From Bradyrhizobium betae (GTDB lineage: Bacteria > Pseudomonadota > Alphaproteobacteria > Rhizobiales > Xanthobacteraceae), in the NCBI RefSeq assembly GCF_008932115.1, contig NZ_CP044543.1, positions 3,044,501 to 3,108,500 on the forward strand: a stretch of 64,000 nt of DNA, written 5' to 3'. Shown here in pieces: positions 29,090-41,814 of the stretch. The first letter of the stretch is position 1; each line of letters opens with the position of its first letter. Under the pieces are notes generated by a model. It made no database searches. It was not told the DNA's origin and saw only the letters and a list, made by a program, of their open reading frames with translations. Made by a program: the position numbers and the translations under genes.

Positions 29090-31798
29090 ATGGTTGATAC
29101 CAAGACCCCTGACGACAAGAAGCTGAGCGTTCCGAGCAAGACGCTATCGCTCAAGCCGCGCGTCGAAACGGGCACTGTGCGCCAGAGCTTCAGCCATGGC
29201 CGCAGCAAGCAGGTCGTGGTCGAGAAGCGCGGCAAGCGCCGCATCGACGGCAGCCCCGAGCCGCAGCAGGCTCCCACGGTTGTTGCGAAGCCGGCTCCGG
29301 CCGCGCCTGCTCCCGCTCCCTCGCGCCCGGCCCCGCCGCGTAACTCCGGCTCTGGCGTGGTGCTGCGCACCCTGACCGAGGACGAACGTTCCGCCCGCGC
29401 CAGCGCGCTGGCCGATGCCAAGGTGCGCGAAGTCGAAGAGCGCCGCCAGGCCGAGGAAGAGGCCCAGCGCCGCTCCGTTCGCGAGGCCGCCGAACGCGCC
29501 GATCGCGAAGCCGCCGAATCCCGCCGCAAGGCCGAGGAAGAGCGCCATCGCCACGAGGACGAAGCCAAGCGCAAGGCCGAGACCGAGGCCAAGAAGCGTT
29601 TTGGCGAAGGCGAGCAGCCGCAATCAGCTCCGCGACCCGCGACGGCAGCCCCGGCTGCTCCCGCGCCGCGAACCGGCGCGCCCACGGCGCGGCCCGGCAC
29701 CACCACCACGGCACGCCCCGGAACAACGACCGCGCGCCCAGGAACGACCACGGCGCGGCCGACAGGCGGCCCGCTGGGCCGCGCTCCCGCGGTCGCAGCC
29801 GGACCGGACGAGGACGATGGTCCGCGCCAGATCCGCCGCGGCCCCGGTGGCGCAGCGCGCCCTGTGGTCCCCCCCAAGCCCACGCACAAGCCCGGCCCGC
29901 AGAAAGAGCGCGGCCGCCTGACCGTCGTCACCGCGCTCAATGCCGACGAAGTGCGCGAGCGCTCGATCGCCTCGTTCCGCCGCCGCACCCAGCGCCTGAA
30001 GGGCCATGCCGCGAACGAGCCGAAGGAAAAGCTCATCCGCGAAGTGATCATTCCTGAAGCGATCACCATCCAGGAGCTCGCCAACCGCATGGCCGAGCGC
30101 GCGGTGGAAATCATCCGCATGCTGATGAAGCAGGGCGCGATTCACAAGATCACCGACGTGATCGACGCCGACACCGCGCAGCTGATCGCCGAAGAACTGG
30201 GGCACACCGTCAAGCGCGTTGCCGCGTCCGACGTTGAAGAAGGCCTGTTCGACGCAACCGACGATTCCACCGACACCGAGACGCGTTCGCCCGTCGTGAC
30301 CGTGATGGGTCACGTCGACCACGGCAAGACCTCGCTGCTCGACGCGCTCCGTCATGCCAACGTCGTCTCCGGCGAGGCCGGCGGCATCACCCAGCACATC
30401 GGCGCCTATCAGGTGCTGTCGCCCGAGAGCGGCAAGAAGATCACTTTCATCGACACGCCCGGCCACGCCGCGTTCACCGCGATGCGCGCCCGCGGCGCCA
30501 AGGTCACCGACATCGTCGTGCTGGTGGTCGCGGCCGATGACGGCGTCATGCCGCAGACGATCGAAGCCATCAACCACGCCAAGGCGGCCAATGTGCCGAT
30601 GATCGTGGCGATCAATAAGATCGACAAGCCCGACGCCAAGCCCGAGCGCGTGCGCACCGAGCTGCTCCAGCACGAAGTGCAGGTGGAATCCTTCGGCGGC
30701 GAAGTCGTCGACGTCGAGGTGTCCGCCAAGAACAAGACCAATCTCGACAAGCTGCTTGAGATGATCGCGCTCCAGGCCGAACTCCTCGACCTGAAGACCA
30801 ATTCGGATCGCCCGGCGGAAGGCACCGTGATCGAAGCCAAGCTCGATCGCGGCCGCGGTCCGGTGGCGACCGTGCTGGTGCAGCGCGGCACGCTGCGGGT
30901 CGGCGACATCATTGTCGCCGGCGCCGAAATGGGCCGCGTCCGTGCCCTCATCAACGATCAGGGCGTCACCATCGACGAGGCCGGTCCGTCAGTGCCGGTC
31001 GAAGTGCTCGGCTTCAACGGTCCGCCGGAAGCCGGCGATCGTCTTGCCGTGGTCGAGAACGAAGCCCGCGCCCGTCAGGTCACCAGCTACCGCGCTCACC
31101 AGAAGCGCGAGAACGCGGCTGCCTCGATCTCCGGCATGCGCGGCTCGCTCGAACAGATGATGTCGCAGCTCAAGACGTCGGGCCGCAAGGACTTCCCCCT
31201 CATCATCAAGGCCGACGTGCAGGGCTCGCTGGAAGCTATTTTGGGATCGCTGGAGAAGCTCGGCACCGACGAAGTCGCCGCCCGCATCCTGCATGCCGGC
31301 GTCGGCGGTATTTCGGAATCCGACGTGACGCTCGCGGAAGGTTTCAACGCCGTGATCCTCGGCTTCTCGGTTCGCGCCAACAAGGAGGCCGCTGCGGCCG
31401 CCAAGCGGAACGGCATCGAGATCCGCTACTACAACATCATCTACGACCTCGTGGACGACATAAAGAAGGCGATGAGCGGCCTGCTCGCGCCGACCTTGCG
31501 CGAAACCATGCTCGGCAATGCCTCGATCCTGGAGATCTTCAACATTTCCAAGGTCGGCAAGGTTGCCGGCTGCCGCGTCACCGACGGCACCGTGGAACGC
31601 GGCGCCAATGTGCGCCTGATCCGCGACAACGTCGTCGTGCACGAAGGCAAGCTGTCGACGCTGAAGCGCTTCAAGGACGAAGTGAAGGAAGTCCAGTCCG
31701 GTCAGGAATGCGGCATGGCCTTCGAGAACTACCACGACATGCGCGCCGGTGACGTGATCGAGTGTTATCGCGTGGAGACGATCCAGCGCTCCCTGTAA
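29090..31798 (+). CDS. infB: Translation initiation factor IF-2
   Basis: 902 residues. A long N-terminal region has an Ala/Glu/Arg coiled coil (residues 95-180) and a Pro/Ala/Thr-rich stretch with repeated ARPGTTT units (about 198-225). The GTPase domain shows G1 [16 protein letters not shown]3 DTPGHAAF and G4 NKID, followed by IF2 domains 2 to 4 including [19 protein letters not shown]. It brings fMet-tRNA to the 30S subunit. The spacer to rbfA (154 bp) contains a hairpin. Confidence 0.97.
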   Translation: MVDTKTPDDKKLSVPSKTLSLKPRVETGTVRQSFSHGRSKQVVVEKRGKRRIDGSPEPQQAPTVVAKPAPAAPAPAPSRPAPPRNSGSGVVLRTLTEDERSARASALADAKVREVEERRQAEEEAQRRSVREAAERADREAAESRRKAEEERHRHEDEAKRKAETEAKKRFGEGEQPQSAPRPATAAPAAPAPRTGAPTARPGTTTTARPGTTTARPGTTTARPTGGPLGRAPAVAAGPDEDDGPRQIRRGPGGAARPVVPPKPTHKPGPQKERGRLTVVTALNADEVRERSIASFRRRTQRLKGHAANEPKEKLIREVIIPEAITIQELANRMAERAVEIIRMLMKQGAIHKITDVIDADTAQLIAEELGHTVKRVAASDVEEGLFDATDDSTDTETRSPVVTVMGHVDHGKTSLLDALRHANVVSGEAGGITQHIGAYQVLSPESGKKITFIDTPGHAAFTAMRARGAKVTDIVVLVVAADDGVMPQTIEAINHAKAANVPMIVAINKIDKPDAKPERVRTELLQHEVQVESFGGEVVDVEVSAKNKTNLDKLLEMIALQAELLDLKTNSDRPAEGTVIEAKLDRGRGPVATVLVQRGTLRVGDIIVAGAEMGRVRALINDQGVTIDEAGPSVPVEVLGFNGPPEAGDRLAVVENEARARQVTSYRAHQKRENAAASISGMRGSLEQMMSQLKTSGRKDFPLIIKADVQGSLEAILGSLEKLGTDEVAARILHAGVGGISESDVTLAEGFNAVILGFSVRANKEAAAAAKRNGIEIRYYNIIYDLVDDIKKAMSGLLAPTLRETMLGNASILEIFNISKVGKVAGCRVTDGTVERGANVRLIRDNVVVHEGKLSTLKRFKDEVKEVQSGQECGMAFENYHDMRAGDVIECYRVETIQRSL

Positions 31799-31854
31799 GT
31801 CCAAATCTTACCGAAGCGCCCGGATCTTTTTGAACTGAAATTGCGAGAGTGCGG

Positions 31855-31875
31855 TGGCCGGATTTTTTCCGGCCA
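31855..31875. other. Hairpin in the infB-rbfA spacer
   Basis: TGGCCGGA (31855-31862) and TCCGGCCA (31868-31875) form an 8-bp stem with a loop of five T. It is not followed by a T-run, so it is more likely an RNA-processing or stability element within the operon than a terminator. Confidence 0.45.
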
Positions 31876-31952
31876 TCCGCCTCTCATTCGCTTCAACAGG
31901 ACAAATGACAATGCTCGTGTCCCAAGCACGGGCAATGAGGTGATTTCGAACC

Positions 31953-32387
31953 ATGCCACGCCATCATCAGAAGAAGAGTTCCGCGCCAGGCGGTGGCTCG
32001 CAGCGCCAGTTGCGCGTCGGCGAGCAGGTTCGCCACGCGATGGCCGAGATTCTGGCGCAAGGCAACGTGCATGATGCGGACCTCGAAGGTCACATCATCA
32101 CCGTGCCGGAGGTGCGGATGTCGCCCGACCTGAAGCTCGCGACAGTTTACGTGATGCCGCTCGGTGGCCGCGACACCGGGGTCGTCATCGCTGCGCTCGA
32201 GCGCAACAAGAAATTCCTGCGCGGCGAGGTCGCGCATCGCGTTAACCTGAAATTTGCACCTGATCTTCGCTTCCGCGTCGACGAACGATTCGACGAAGCG
32301 GAACGGATCGAGAAGCTTTTGAGAACACCTGCGGTGCAGAAGGACCTGGAACAGGATCCGGACTCGGATCGGGAAGAAGAGCAATGA
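31953..32387 (+). CDS. rbfA: 30S ribosome-binding factor RbfA
   Basis: 144 residues with the KH-like RbfA fold: [39 protein letters not shown] and the C-terminal [20 protein letters not shown]. It helps mature the 17S rRNA 5' end and is needed for growth in the cold. The stop overlaps the truB start as ATGA, so the two are translationally coupled. Confidence 0.96.
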   Translation: MPRHHQKKSSAPGGGSQRQLRVGEQVRHAMAEILAQGNVHDADLEGHIITVPEVRMSPDLKLATVYVMPLGGRDTGVVIAALERNKKFLRGEVAHRVNLKFAPDLRFRVDERFDEAERIEKLLRTPAVQKDLEQDPDSDREEEQ

Positions 32388-33502
32388 CGATGGACCCGGC
32401 TCACGGCACGATCGGCGGCGAAGAGACCGATCAGCGCGATGTGCAGAAAAATAATTTTGCGGATCTGGGCGACAATTCTCAGCCGCATCAAGAGCCGCGC
32501 CGCGTCAACAACGATCCGCGCGCCAGGCCGCAGAAGGGCAACCAGCCGCGCCGCGACCGCCGCGACGTCCACGGCTGGGTCGTGCTCGACAAGCCGATCG
32601 GCATGACCTCGACCCAGGCCGTCGCCGTGCTCAAGCGCCTGTTCAACGCCAAGCGCGCGGGACACGCCGGCACCCTCGATCCGCTCGCCTCGGGCGGCCT
32701 GCCCATTGCGCTCGGAGAAGCCACCAAGACGGTTCCCTTCGTCATGGACGGCCGCAAGCGCTACCAGTTCACCGTATGCTGGGGCGAGGAACGCGACACC
32801 GACGACATCGAGGGCCGGGTGACCGCGACCTCCGACCAGCGCCCGACCCGCGAGGCCATCCTGGCCCTGTTGCCCCGCTTCACCGGGGTGATCGAGCAGG
32901 TCCCGCCGCGCTATTCCGCGATCAAGGTCCAGGGCGAGCGCGCCTATGACCTCGCCCGCGACGGCGAGGTCGTGGAGCTGGCCCCCCGCCCGGTCGAAAT
33001 CCATCATTTAACCCTTGTAGATCAACCGGATAGCGACCGGGCCGTGTTCGAGGCCGAGTGCGGCAAGGGCACCTATGTCCGCGCGCTCGCCCGCGATATG
33101 GGCCGGATTCTCGGCACTTATGGCCATATCTGCGCGCTGCGGCGGACCCTGGTCGGCCCATTTGACGAGAACGACATGATTCCGCTGGATCAGTTGGAGG
33201 CTTTGTGCGATAGAGCCGCGTCCGGCGAGGGTAGCCTCGCCGACGCGCTTATGCCCGTTGAGACCGCGCTGGACGACATCCCGGCACTGGCCGTCACTCG
33301 GGCTGATGCGGCAAGGCTCCATCGGGGCCAGGCCGTTTTGTTGCGCGGACGGGATGCGCCCACTAGTAGCGGCACAGTCTATGTCACGGTGGCAGGCCGT
33401 CTCTTGGCGCTTGCTGAAGTCGGCAATGGCGAAATCATCCCCAAGCGTGTGTTCAACCTGACCGGCCTGACTGCCAGCTCCGGTCGTAACGAGAGAAATT
33501 GA
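32384..33502 (+). CDS. truB: tRNA pseudouridine(55) synthase TruB
   Basis: 372 residues. The catalytic Asp is in [20 protein letters not shown]; other TruB motifs are [37 protein letters not shown] and [15 protein letters not shown]. It makes pseudouridine 55 in the T-loop of tRNA. The first 60 residues are a polar, Arg/Asn/Gln-rich extension absent from E. coli TruB. ATG 32384 overlaps the rbfA stop; an ATG at 32390 is also possible. Confidence 0.95.
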   Translation: MTMDPAHGTIGGEETDQRDVQKNNFADLGDNSQPHQEPRRVNNDPRARPQKGNQPRRDRRDVHGWVVLDKPIGMTSTQAVAVLKRLFNAKRAGHAGTLDPLASGGLPIALGEATKTVPFVMDGRKRYQFTVCWGEERDTDDIEGRVTATSDQRPTREAILALLPRFTGVIEQVPPRYSAIKVQGERAYDLARDGEVVELAPRPVEIHHLTLVDQPDSDRAVFEAECGKGTYVRALARDMGRILGTYGHICALRRTLVGPFDENDMIPLDQLEALCDRAASGEGSLADALMPVETALDDIPALAVTRADAARLHRGQAVLLRGRDAPTSSGTVYVTVAGRLLALAEVGNGEIIPKRVFNLTGLTASSGRNERN

Positions 33503-33504
33503 CG

Positions 33505-33774
33505 ATGTCGATTGCCGCAGAACGCAAAGCGGAAGTCATCAAGACGAACGCCAACAAGGCCGGCGACACCGGCTCGCCAGAGGTTCAGGTCGCGATCCTG
33601 TCGGAACGCATCAACAACCTCACGAACCATTTCAAGACCCACGTGAAGGACAACCATTCGCGTCGTGGCCTCTTGAAGCTGGTCTCGACCCGCCGCTCGC
33701 TGCTCGACTACCTGAAGAAGCGGGACGAGGCGCGTTACAAGGCACTGCTCGAGAAGCACAACATTCGTCGCTAA
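33505..33774 (+). CDS. rpsO: 30S ribosomal protein S15
   Basis: 89 residues, the standard length. Signature stretches are [20 protein letters not shown] and [21 protein letters not shown]15 binds helix 22 of 16S rRNA and nucleates the platform. The start at 33505 (MSIAAERK) is two bases after the truB stop. An intrinsic terminator follows, and pnp comes next, the classical rpsO-pnp order. Confidence 0.98.
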   Translation: MSIAAERKAEVIKTNANKAGDTGSPEVQVAILSERINNLTNHFKTHVKDNHSRRGLLKLVSTRRSLLDYLKKRDEARYKALLEKHNIRR

Positions 33775-33782
33775 GTGTTCCC

Positions 33783-33806
33783 ACGCGCGCCATTGGCGCG
33801 CGTTTT
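33783..33806 (+). terminator. Intrinsic terminator after rpsO
   Basis: ACGCGCGCC (33783-33791) pairs with GGCGCGCGT (33795-33803) around ATT; the strand continues with TTT and C. It starts nine bases after the rpsO stop and separates rpsO from the pnp leader, as in other bacteria where both termination and read-through occur. Confidence 0.75.
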
Positions 33807-34150
33807 CGTGCGCGGTTTCGAACGAAAGCGTTTGCTTAAAGGTTTTTGATCGAGGCTGCGTGCGCGTCGGGTGCGAACCGTTGACGGCGAGCATCCGGGC
33901 GCGATGGGCGAAGGCCGCAATTCGGTGTTCGCTTTCGTGCCGACTGACAGTCCAGCAGCAATCCGGCGGCTGGGCACAACGGGCAAGGCGCCCGTATGAC
34001 CCGAAAGGATGGACGCCATCCGAAATCCAAAAACCATGGCAGGATCGCAGGACGCTGATCGCCCGCTTCGATCAGCGTCCCGCAATCTTGCGCATGGTTT
34101 TTGTTTTTTGGGGCTCCCCTTCTTTCGAGAACCCATGAAAGAAGACCTCT
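33807..34150 (+). promoter_or_regulatory. pnp leader with a perfect 12-bp hairpin
   Basis: The 344-bp spacer between the rpsO terminator and pnp has no convincing gene. GGACGCTGATCG (34050-34061) is the exact inverse of CGATCAGCGTCC (34069-34080), giving a 12-bp stem with a 7-nt loop about 70 nt before the pnp ATG. In E. coli a leader stem-loop cut by RNase III lets PNPase repress its own mRNA; this hairpin is in the equivalent place. A T-rich patch follows at 34095-34110. Confidence 0.6.
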
Positions 34151-36307
<2,157 letters not shown>

Positions 36308-36332
36308 TCGCCCGGCACAACCAGAAAAACGA

Positions 36333-36358
36333 AGGGCGGCCGAAAGGCCGCCCTTTTT
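36333..36358 (+). terminator. Intrinsic terminator after pnp
   Basis: AGGGCGGCC (36333-36341), GAAA loop, GGCCGCCCT (36346-36354) followed by a T-run to 36358. It begins 26 bases after the pnp stop and closes the rimP-pnp gene run. Confidence 0.9.
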
Positions 36359-36391
36359 GTTTGTGCTCGGCGTATCGCCTCTCCGCAGTCC

Positions 36392-36459
36392 GTAGCCCGC
36401 ATGAAGCGAAGCGGAATGCGGGACCGGCGCCCCGGATTTCGCTGCGCTCCATCCGGGCT
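36392..36459. repeat. REP-like double palindrome, the insertion target of the IS element
   Basis: Two hairpins in tandem: CCCGCAT (36396-36402) with ATGCGGG (36416-36422), and CCCGGAT (36431-36437) with ATCCGGG (36451-36457). The left outer end reads CGTAGCCC; its expected inverse, GGGCTACG, is split by the IS: GGGCT is at 36455-36459 and CTACGG resumes at 37915. A related half-element with GCTGCGCTCCATCCGGGCT borders the second IS copy (55010-55028). Confidence 0.75.
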
Positions 36460-36719
36460 TCTGTAACGGGCCCTGGTTAGTCAATCCCTTTTTGCGTCGT
36501 CCACTCGCCGGGAACCTGCTTCTGTACGGGATCGGCGCGGAGGCCGTCGCCTGATGGGGTTCTAGAGAGGAGCAGGTCGGCCAATCTACGGAAGCGTGAT
36601 CGCATCGACGGATGCGTCGACAACCCGGATGACGGCCTGGCCTGATCCATCGTCCCGGCGAAGGGACTTCGCTTCGGGGAGGCTGGTGTGATGCCCGCCC
36701 GAATCTGTGTGCTCTTGCT
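36460..36719 (-). ncRNA. Candidate bridge/seekRNA region of the IS element
   Basis: The 260-bp non-coding end downstream of the transposase. IS1111-group elements encode their guide RNA (seekRNA) in this end. The region can form small hairpins (for example GCATC-GACG-GATGC around 36603-36616) and contains, read on the transposase strand, CATCCGGG (36631 to 36624), identical to the eight bases just left of the core at the insertion site (36450-36457). The RNA boundaries are unknown and the assignment is by analogy. Confidence 0.4.
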
Positions 36720-37745
36720 TTAAGCCATGGCAGTCGTCCTGAACGGTGCGTTGTCCTTGAGCATGCGCAGCATGATCACGGCGAGCTTGCGTGCTAACGC
36801 TACCTTGGCCTTGTTCATGCCGGCGCGCTTGGCGATCCGCATGGCCCAGCTCTTGAGCGGCGCGCAGCCCTTGATCGGCTTGGTCAGGATGATGTGGGCG
36901 GCTTCATAGAGCGCCTCGCGCACGGAGGCGTCGCCATTTTTACTGATGCGGCCGCAGTAGTCGGTCTCGCCTGACTGGTACTTCTTCGGCGTCAAGCCGA
37001 ACAACGGTCCCGCGCGCTTCGCCGAGTTGAAGCGCGAGGGGTCATCGATGGCGCTGGCAAAGGTCAGCGAGATGATCGGTCCCACGGCCGGTGTCGACAT
37101 CAGCAGCTTGGCTTTGGCATCCAAAAGCGACATCGCCCGCACCCGCTTCTCAAAGCCGTTGAACTCGCGCAGTAGCACTGCATGAACCGCCAGCGTCGCA
37201 GTAGCGATCGTCTCGAGGGCCGGATGGCCGGCCACCAGCTCACGGATGCGTGCCGCAAAACTGCGCTTCGTCGTTTTGCCAACCTTCAATCCGAAGCCGC
37301 GCAGGATCCCGCGCAGGCTGTTCTCGATGTCCTGAAGCTTGGCCTGGATCAGCTTGCGCGCCGTCAGCATCGCACGGGTCTCCTGGGCACTCATCGACTT
37401 GCAATGCACCGGCCGGAACCAGCCGAGCCGCATCAATTGCGCGATGTTGCGGGCGTCGTTACGGTCCGACTTCACCGGCATCGCCTTGAAGGCATCGCTC
37501 ACGTGCCGCGTTTCCAGGAGCTCGACCGCGAGGCCCTCGTGCTTCATGGCTGTATAAAGCCACTGAGACAGCGGTCCGGCCTCCAGCCCGATCCTGGCGA
37601 GTTCGAACCCGAGCGAGCGGAACCAGCCAATCAGCGCCACAGGCTCGCTGGCAACCTTGACCTCCCGAACGATCTTTCCGCTCGCGTCGACAACGCACAC
37701 GCTGGAGCATTCCAATGACACGTCGATTCCGGCATAGTAGTCCAT
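36720..37745 (-). CDS. IS110-family transposase (DEDD recombinase)
   Basis: 341 residues. The N-terminal RuvC-like domain has the DEDD residues in DYYAGIDVSLE, GLEAGPLSQWLY and VKSDRNDARNIAQLMRLGW. The C-terminal Transposase_20 domain starts at STPAVGPIISLTFASAID and includes FGLTPKKYQSGETDYCGRIS, which supplies the catalytic Ser region. Together these cut and rejoin DNA guided by the element's RNA. The ATG at 37745 has GGAGG 7 nt upstream. This copy is full length and appears functional. Confidence 0.93.
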   Translation of the reverse strand: MDYYAGIDVSLECSSVCVVDASGKIVREVKVASEPVALIGWFRSLGFELARIGLEAGPLSQWLYTAMKHEGLAVELLETRHVSDAFKAMPVKSDRNDARNIAQLMRLGWFRPVHCKSMSAQETRAMLTARKLIQAKLQDIENSLRGILRGFGLKVGKTTKRSFAARIRELVAGHPALETIATATLAVHAVLLREFNGFEKRVRAMSLLDAKAKLLMSTPAVGPIISLTFASAIDDPSRFNSAKRAGPLFGLTPKKYQSGETDYCGRISKNGDASVREALYEAAHIILTKPIKGCAPLKSWAMRIAKRAGMNKAKVALARKLAVIMLRMLKDNAPFRTTAMA

Positions 37746-37823
37746 GGTCGTTCCTCCTTGATGCTTGGAGCGAAGCTTAGGCCTCGACTCCGCTACACCA
37801 TCAATGTGAGGGACGACCGCAAA

Positions 37824-37892
37824 CCTTCCAGTCAAGCCGCGCGACGCGCGCAATCAAAATAGCGCCGTAGCTAGCGCGGCTTGACTGGAAGG
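37824..37892. repeat. 18-bp perfect inverted repeat in the IS 5' end
   Basis: CCTTCCAGTCAAGCCGCG (37824-37841) and CGCGGCTTGACTGGAAGG (37875-37892), 33-nt spacer, located between the transposase start and the IS end. The same structure is at 55967-56035 in copy 2. It would form a strong stem in transcripts entering the element and could shield the transposase from outside transcription. Confidence 0.8.
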
Positions 37893-37926
37893 CCGCCGGG
37901 GCCCGTTACCCCATCTACGGGAAGTT

Positions 37927-37950
37927 ACCTCTCCCGCTTGCGGGAGAGGT
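37927..37950 (-). terminator. Hairpin downstream of katG
   Basis: ACCTCTCCCGC (37927-37937) and GCGGGAGAGGT (37940-37950) form an 11-bp stem with a two-base loop, starting 8 bp beyond the katG stop. Only a short AACTT follows on the katG strand, so it is a weak or stability-type terminator. Confidence 0.55.
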
Positions 37951-37958
37951 GCACCACC

Positions 37959-40196
<2,238 letters not shown>

Positions 40197-40240
40197 TCAG
40201 GGGAAGTTGACTTTAATGATCGCTGCGATAGGATTTTCTG

Positions 40241-41167
40241 ATGGTCAATGTGACGATGCGCCAGCTCAGGTATTTCGATGCGCTGGCGCGCCACGGCCAT
40301 TTCGGCCGCGCGGCGGAGGCAAGCTCGATCTCGCAGCCGGCCCTGTCGATGCAGATCAAGGAACTGGAGGACGCGCTCGGCGGTCTGCTGCTGGAGCGCA
40401 GCGCCCGGCAGGTGGCGCTGACCCGGTTCGGCGAAGAGCTCGCGCCGCGCGTCCGCGACATTCTGCGCTCGGTCGACGAACTCGGCGATTTCGCGCGCGC
40501 CTCGCAGGACCGGTTCGCCGGCCGGCTGCGGATCGGCATGATCCCGACGATCGCGCCTTATCTGCTGCCCAAGATCACCAAGAATCTCACGCGCCTGCAT
40601 CCGGAGCTCGACATCCGCGTGCGCGAGACGATGACGCCGCGGCTGATCCAGGAACTCGTCGAAGGCCGGCTCGACACCGCCATCGTCGCATTGCCGGTGT
40701 CCGAGCCCTCGCTCACCGAGGTCGCGCTGTTCGACGAGAAATTCCTGCTGGTCCGGCCGAGCTCCGATGAAGGCACACCGGTGCCATCGCGCGAGATGCT
40801 GCGCGAGATGCGGCTGCTGCTGCTCGAAGAGGGCCACTGCTTCCGCGATCAGGCGCTGTCCTTCTGCAACATGCAGTCGTCGCCACCGCGCGAGATGCTG
40901 GATGCGAACTCGCTGTCGACGCTGGTCCAGATGGTCAGCGCCGGCATCGGCGTGACCTTGATTCCGGAGATGGCCGTGCCGGTGGAGACGCGATCCGCCT
41001 CGGTCTCGCTGGCGCGCTTCCGCGACCCCGAACCTTCGCGCACCATCGGCATGGTCTGGCGCAAGACCAGCCCGCTGGCGCGCCAGCTCCTGCAAATCTC
41101 CGAGGTGGTGTGCCTGTCGGCCGGCAAGACGCGCGCACGTCAATCTGCACGCAGCCCGCGGGCCTGA
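40241..41167 (+). CDS. oxyR: Peroxide-sensing LysR regulator OxyR
   Basis: 308 residues. The N-terminal winged helix-turn-helix is MRQLRYFDALARHGHFGRAA, SISQPALSMQIKELEDALG. The redox Cys pair is Cys200 and Cys209 in EEGHCFRDQALSFC, corresponding to Cys199 and Cys208 of E. coli OxyR, so it should form a disulfide under peroxide. Divergent orientation to katG makes katG the likely main target. The ATG at 40241 gives five residues before MRQLRY; the internal ATG at residue 6 is also possible. Confidence 0.95.
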   Translation: MVNVTMRQLRYFDALARHGHFGRAAEASSISQPALSMQIKELEDALGGLLLERSARQVALTRFGEELAPRVRDILRSVDELGDFARASQDRFAGRLRIGMIPTIAPYLLPKITKNLTRLHPELDIRVRETMTPRLIQELVEGRLDTAIVALPVSEPSLTEVALFDEKFLLVRPSSDEGTPVPSREMLREMRLLLLEEGHCFRDQALSFCNMQSSPPREMLDANSLSTLVQMVSAGIGVTLIPEMAVPVETRSASVSLARFRDPEPSRTIGMVWRKTSPLARQLLQISEVVCLSAGKTRARQSARSPRA

Positions 41168-41174
41168 GGTTCCG

Positions 41175-41639
41175 ATGTCGCATCCGATCATCCGTCCCGC
41201 ACGCGCCGACGAATACGACGATATCGGCCGTGTCTGGATGGAGAGCTGGGTCTCAACCGGGCTCGAACAGGCCAGCGGCTTCCTGCTGGCCAATTTGCGC
41301 GCACGTGTCAGGCGCGAGATCGCGAACGGCTGGAGCCTGTTCGTCGCCGACGACAACGGCTCGATCGCCGCGATGCTGGCCTTGCACCTGCCAAAACTCT
41401 ATCTCGACATGCTGTTCGTCGCCCCCGCCTATCAGGGGCAATCGCTCGGACGAAAATTGCTCGCCTTCACACGGACCCAGATGCCCGATGAGATGCACCT
41501 GCGCTGCGTGCGCGAAAACGAAAAGGCCTGGCGCTGGTACGAGCGCGAAGGTTTCGTGTTCGAGAAGGAAGAGGTTGAGCCATCGAACGGGTTCGTGATG
41601 AAGTATTATCGGTGGAAGGCCAAAGGAAACGCCCGATGA
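41175..41639 (+). CDS. GNAT-family N-acetyltransferase
   Basis: 154 residues. The acetyl-CoA site is LFVAPAYQGQSLGRKLLAF, followed by LRCVRENEKAWRWYEREGFV, the usual C-terminal GNAT motif. Substrate unknown. ATG 41175 lies 7 bp after the oxyR stop, so it is probably co-transcribed with oxyR. Its stop overlaps the ATG of a glutathione S-transferase remnant. Confidence 0.85.
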   Translation: MSHPIIRPARADEYDDIGRVWMESWVSTGLEQASGFLLANLRARVRREIANGWSLFVADDNGSIAAMLALHLPKLYLDMLFVAPAYQGQSLGRKLLAFTRTQMPDEMHLRCVRENEKAWRWYEREGFVFEKEEVEPSNGFVMKYYRWKAKGNAR

Positions 41640-41706
41640 TCAAGCTCTATTGGTCGCCTCGTTCGCGCTCGTTCTGACGCTCTGGCTGATGATCGCAGCC
41701 GGCTGA
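41636..41706 (+). pseudogene. Remnant of a glutathione S-transferase N-terminus
   Basis: The ATG at 41636 overlaps the GNAT stop (ATGA) and encodes MIKLYWSPRSRSF then a stop (41675-41677). In another frame, from 41677, the sequence continues TLWLMIAAG and stops at 41704. Together they match the start of GST proteins (KLYYSPRSRSFTTLWLMEEAG type). This is a frameshifted, truncated fragment: about 23 of some 200 codons survive. A repeat element begins just after it. Confidence 0.6.
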
Positions 41707-41713
41707 CGCAGAC

Positions 41714-41803
41714 GTAGGGTGGGCAAAGCGAAGCGTGCCCACCATCTGTCCCGCTATTATTGAAGAGGTGGGCACGTCGGTTGCGCTCCTTTGCCCACCC
41801 TAC
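41714..41803. repeat. Palindromic intergenic repeat, type C
   Basis: GTAGGGTGGGCAAAG (41714-41728) is the exact inverse of CTTTGCCCACCCTAC (41789-41803), and inside them CGTGCCCACC (41734-41743) pairs with GGTGGGCACG (41767-41776). The whole forms one long stem between the GST remnant and the fabI 3' end. Confidence 0.8.
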
Positions 41804-41814
41804 AACGTCGTCGC

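Larger units (their letters stand above)
36460..37916 (-). mobile_element. IS110-family (IS1111-like) insertion sequence, intact copy
   Basis: Boundaries come from comparison with the second copy at 55029-56059: identity begins in GCTGCGCTCCATCCGGGCT and ends at CTACGG. Both ends have a CT dinucleotide (36458-36459 and 37915-37916), as expected for the core duplicated by IS110-type recombination. Subterminal 11-bp inverted repeats GTAACGGGCCC (36463-36473) and GGGCCCGTTAC (37899-37909) are typical of the IS1111 group. The transposase is on the minus strand, leaving 260 bp non-coding on its 3' side and 170 bp on its 5' side. No long target duplication is seen. Length about 1457 bp. Confidence 0.88.

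Noticed and set aside
31855..31875. Hairpin after infB as an operon terminator
   Set aside because: The T residues are in the loop, not after the stem, and rbfA-truB continue the conserved operon.
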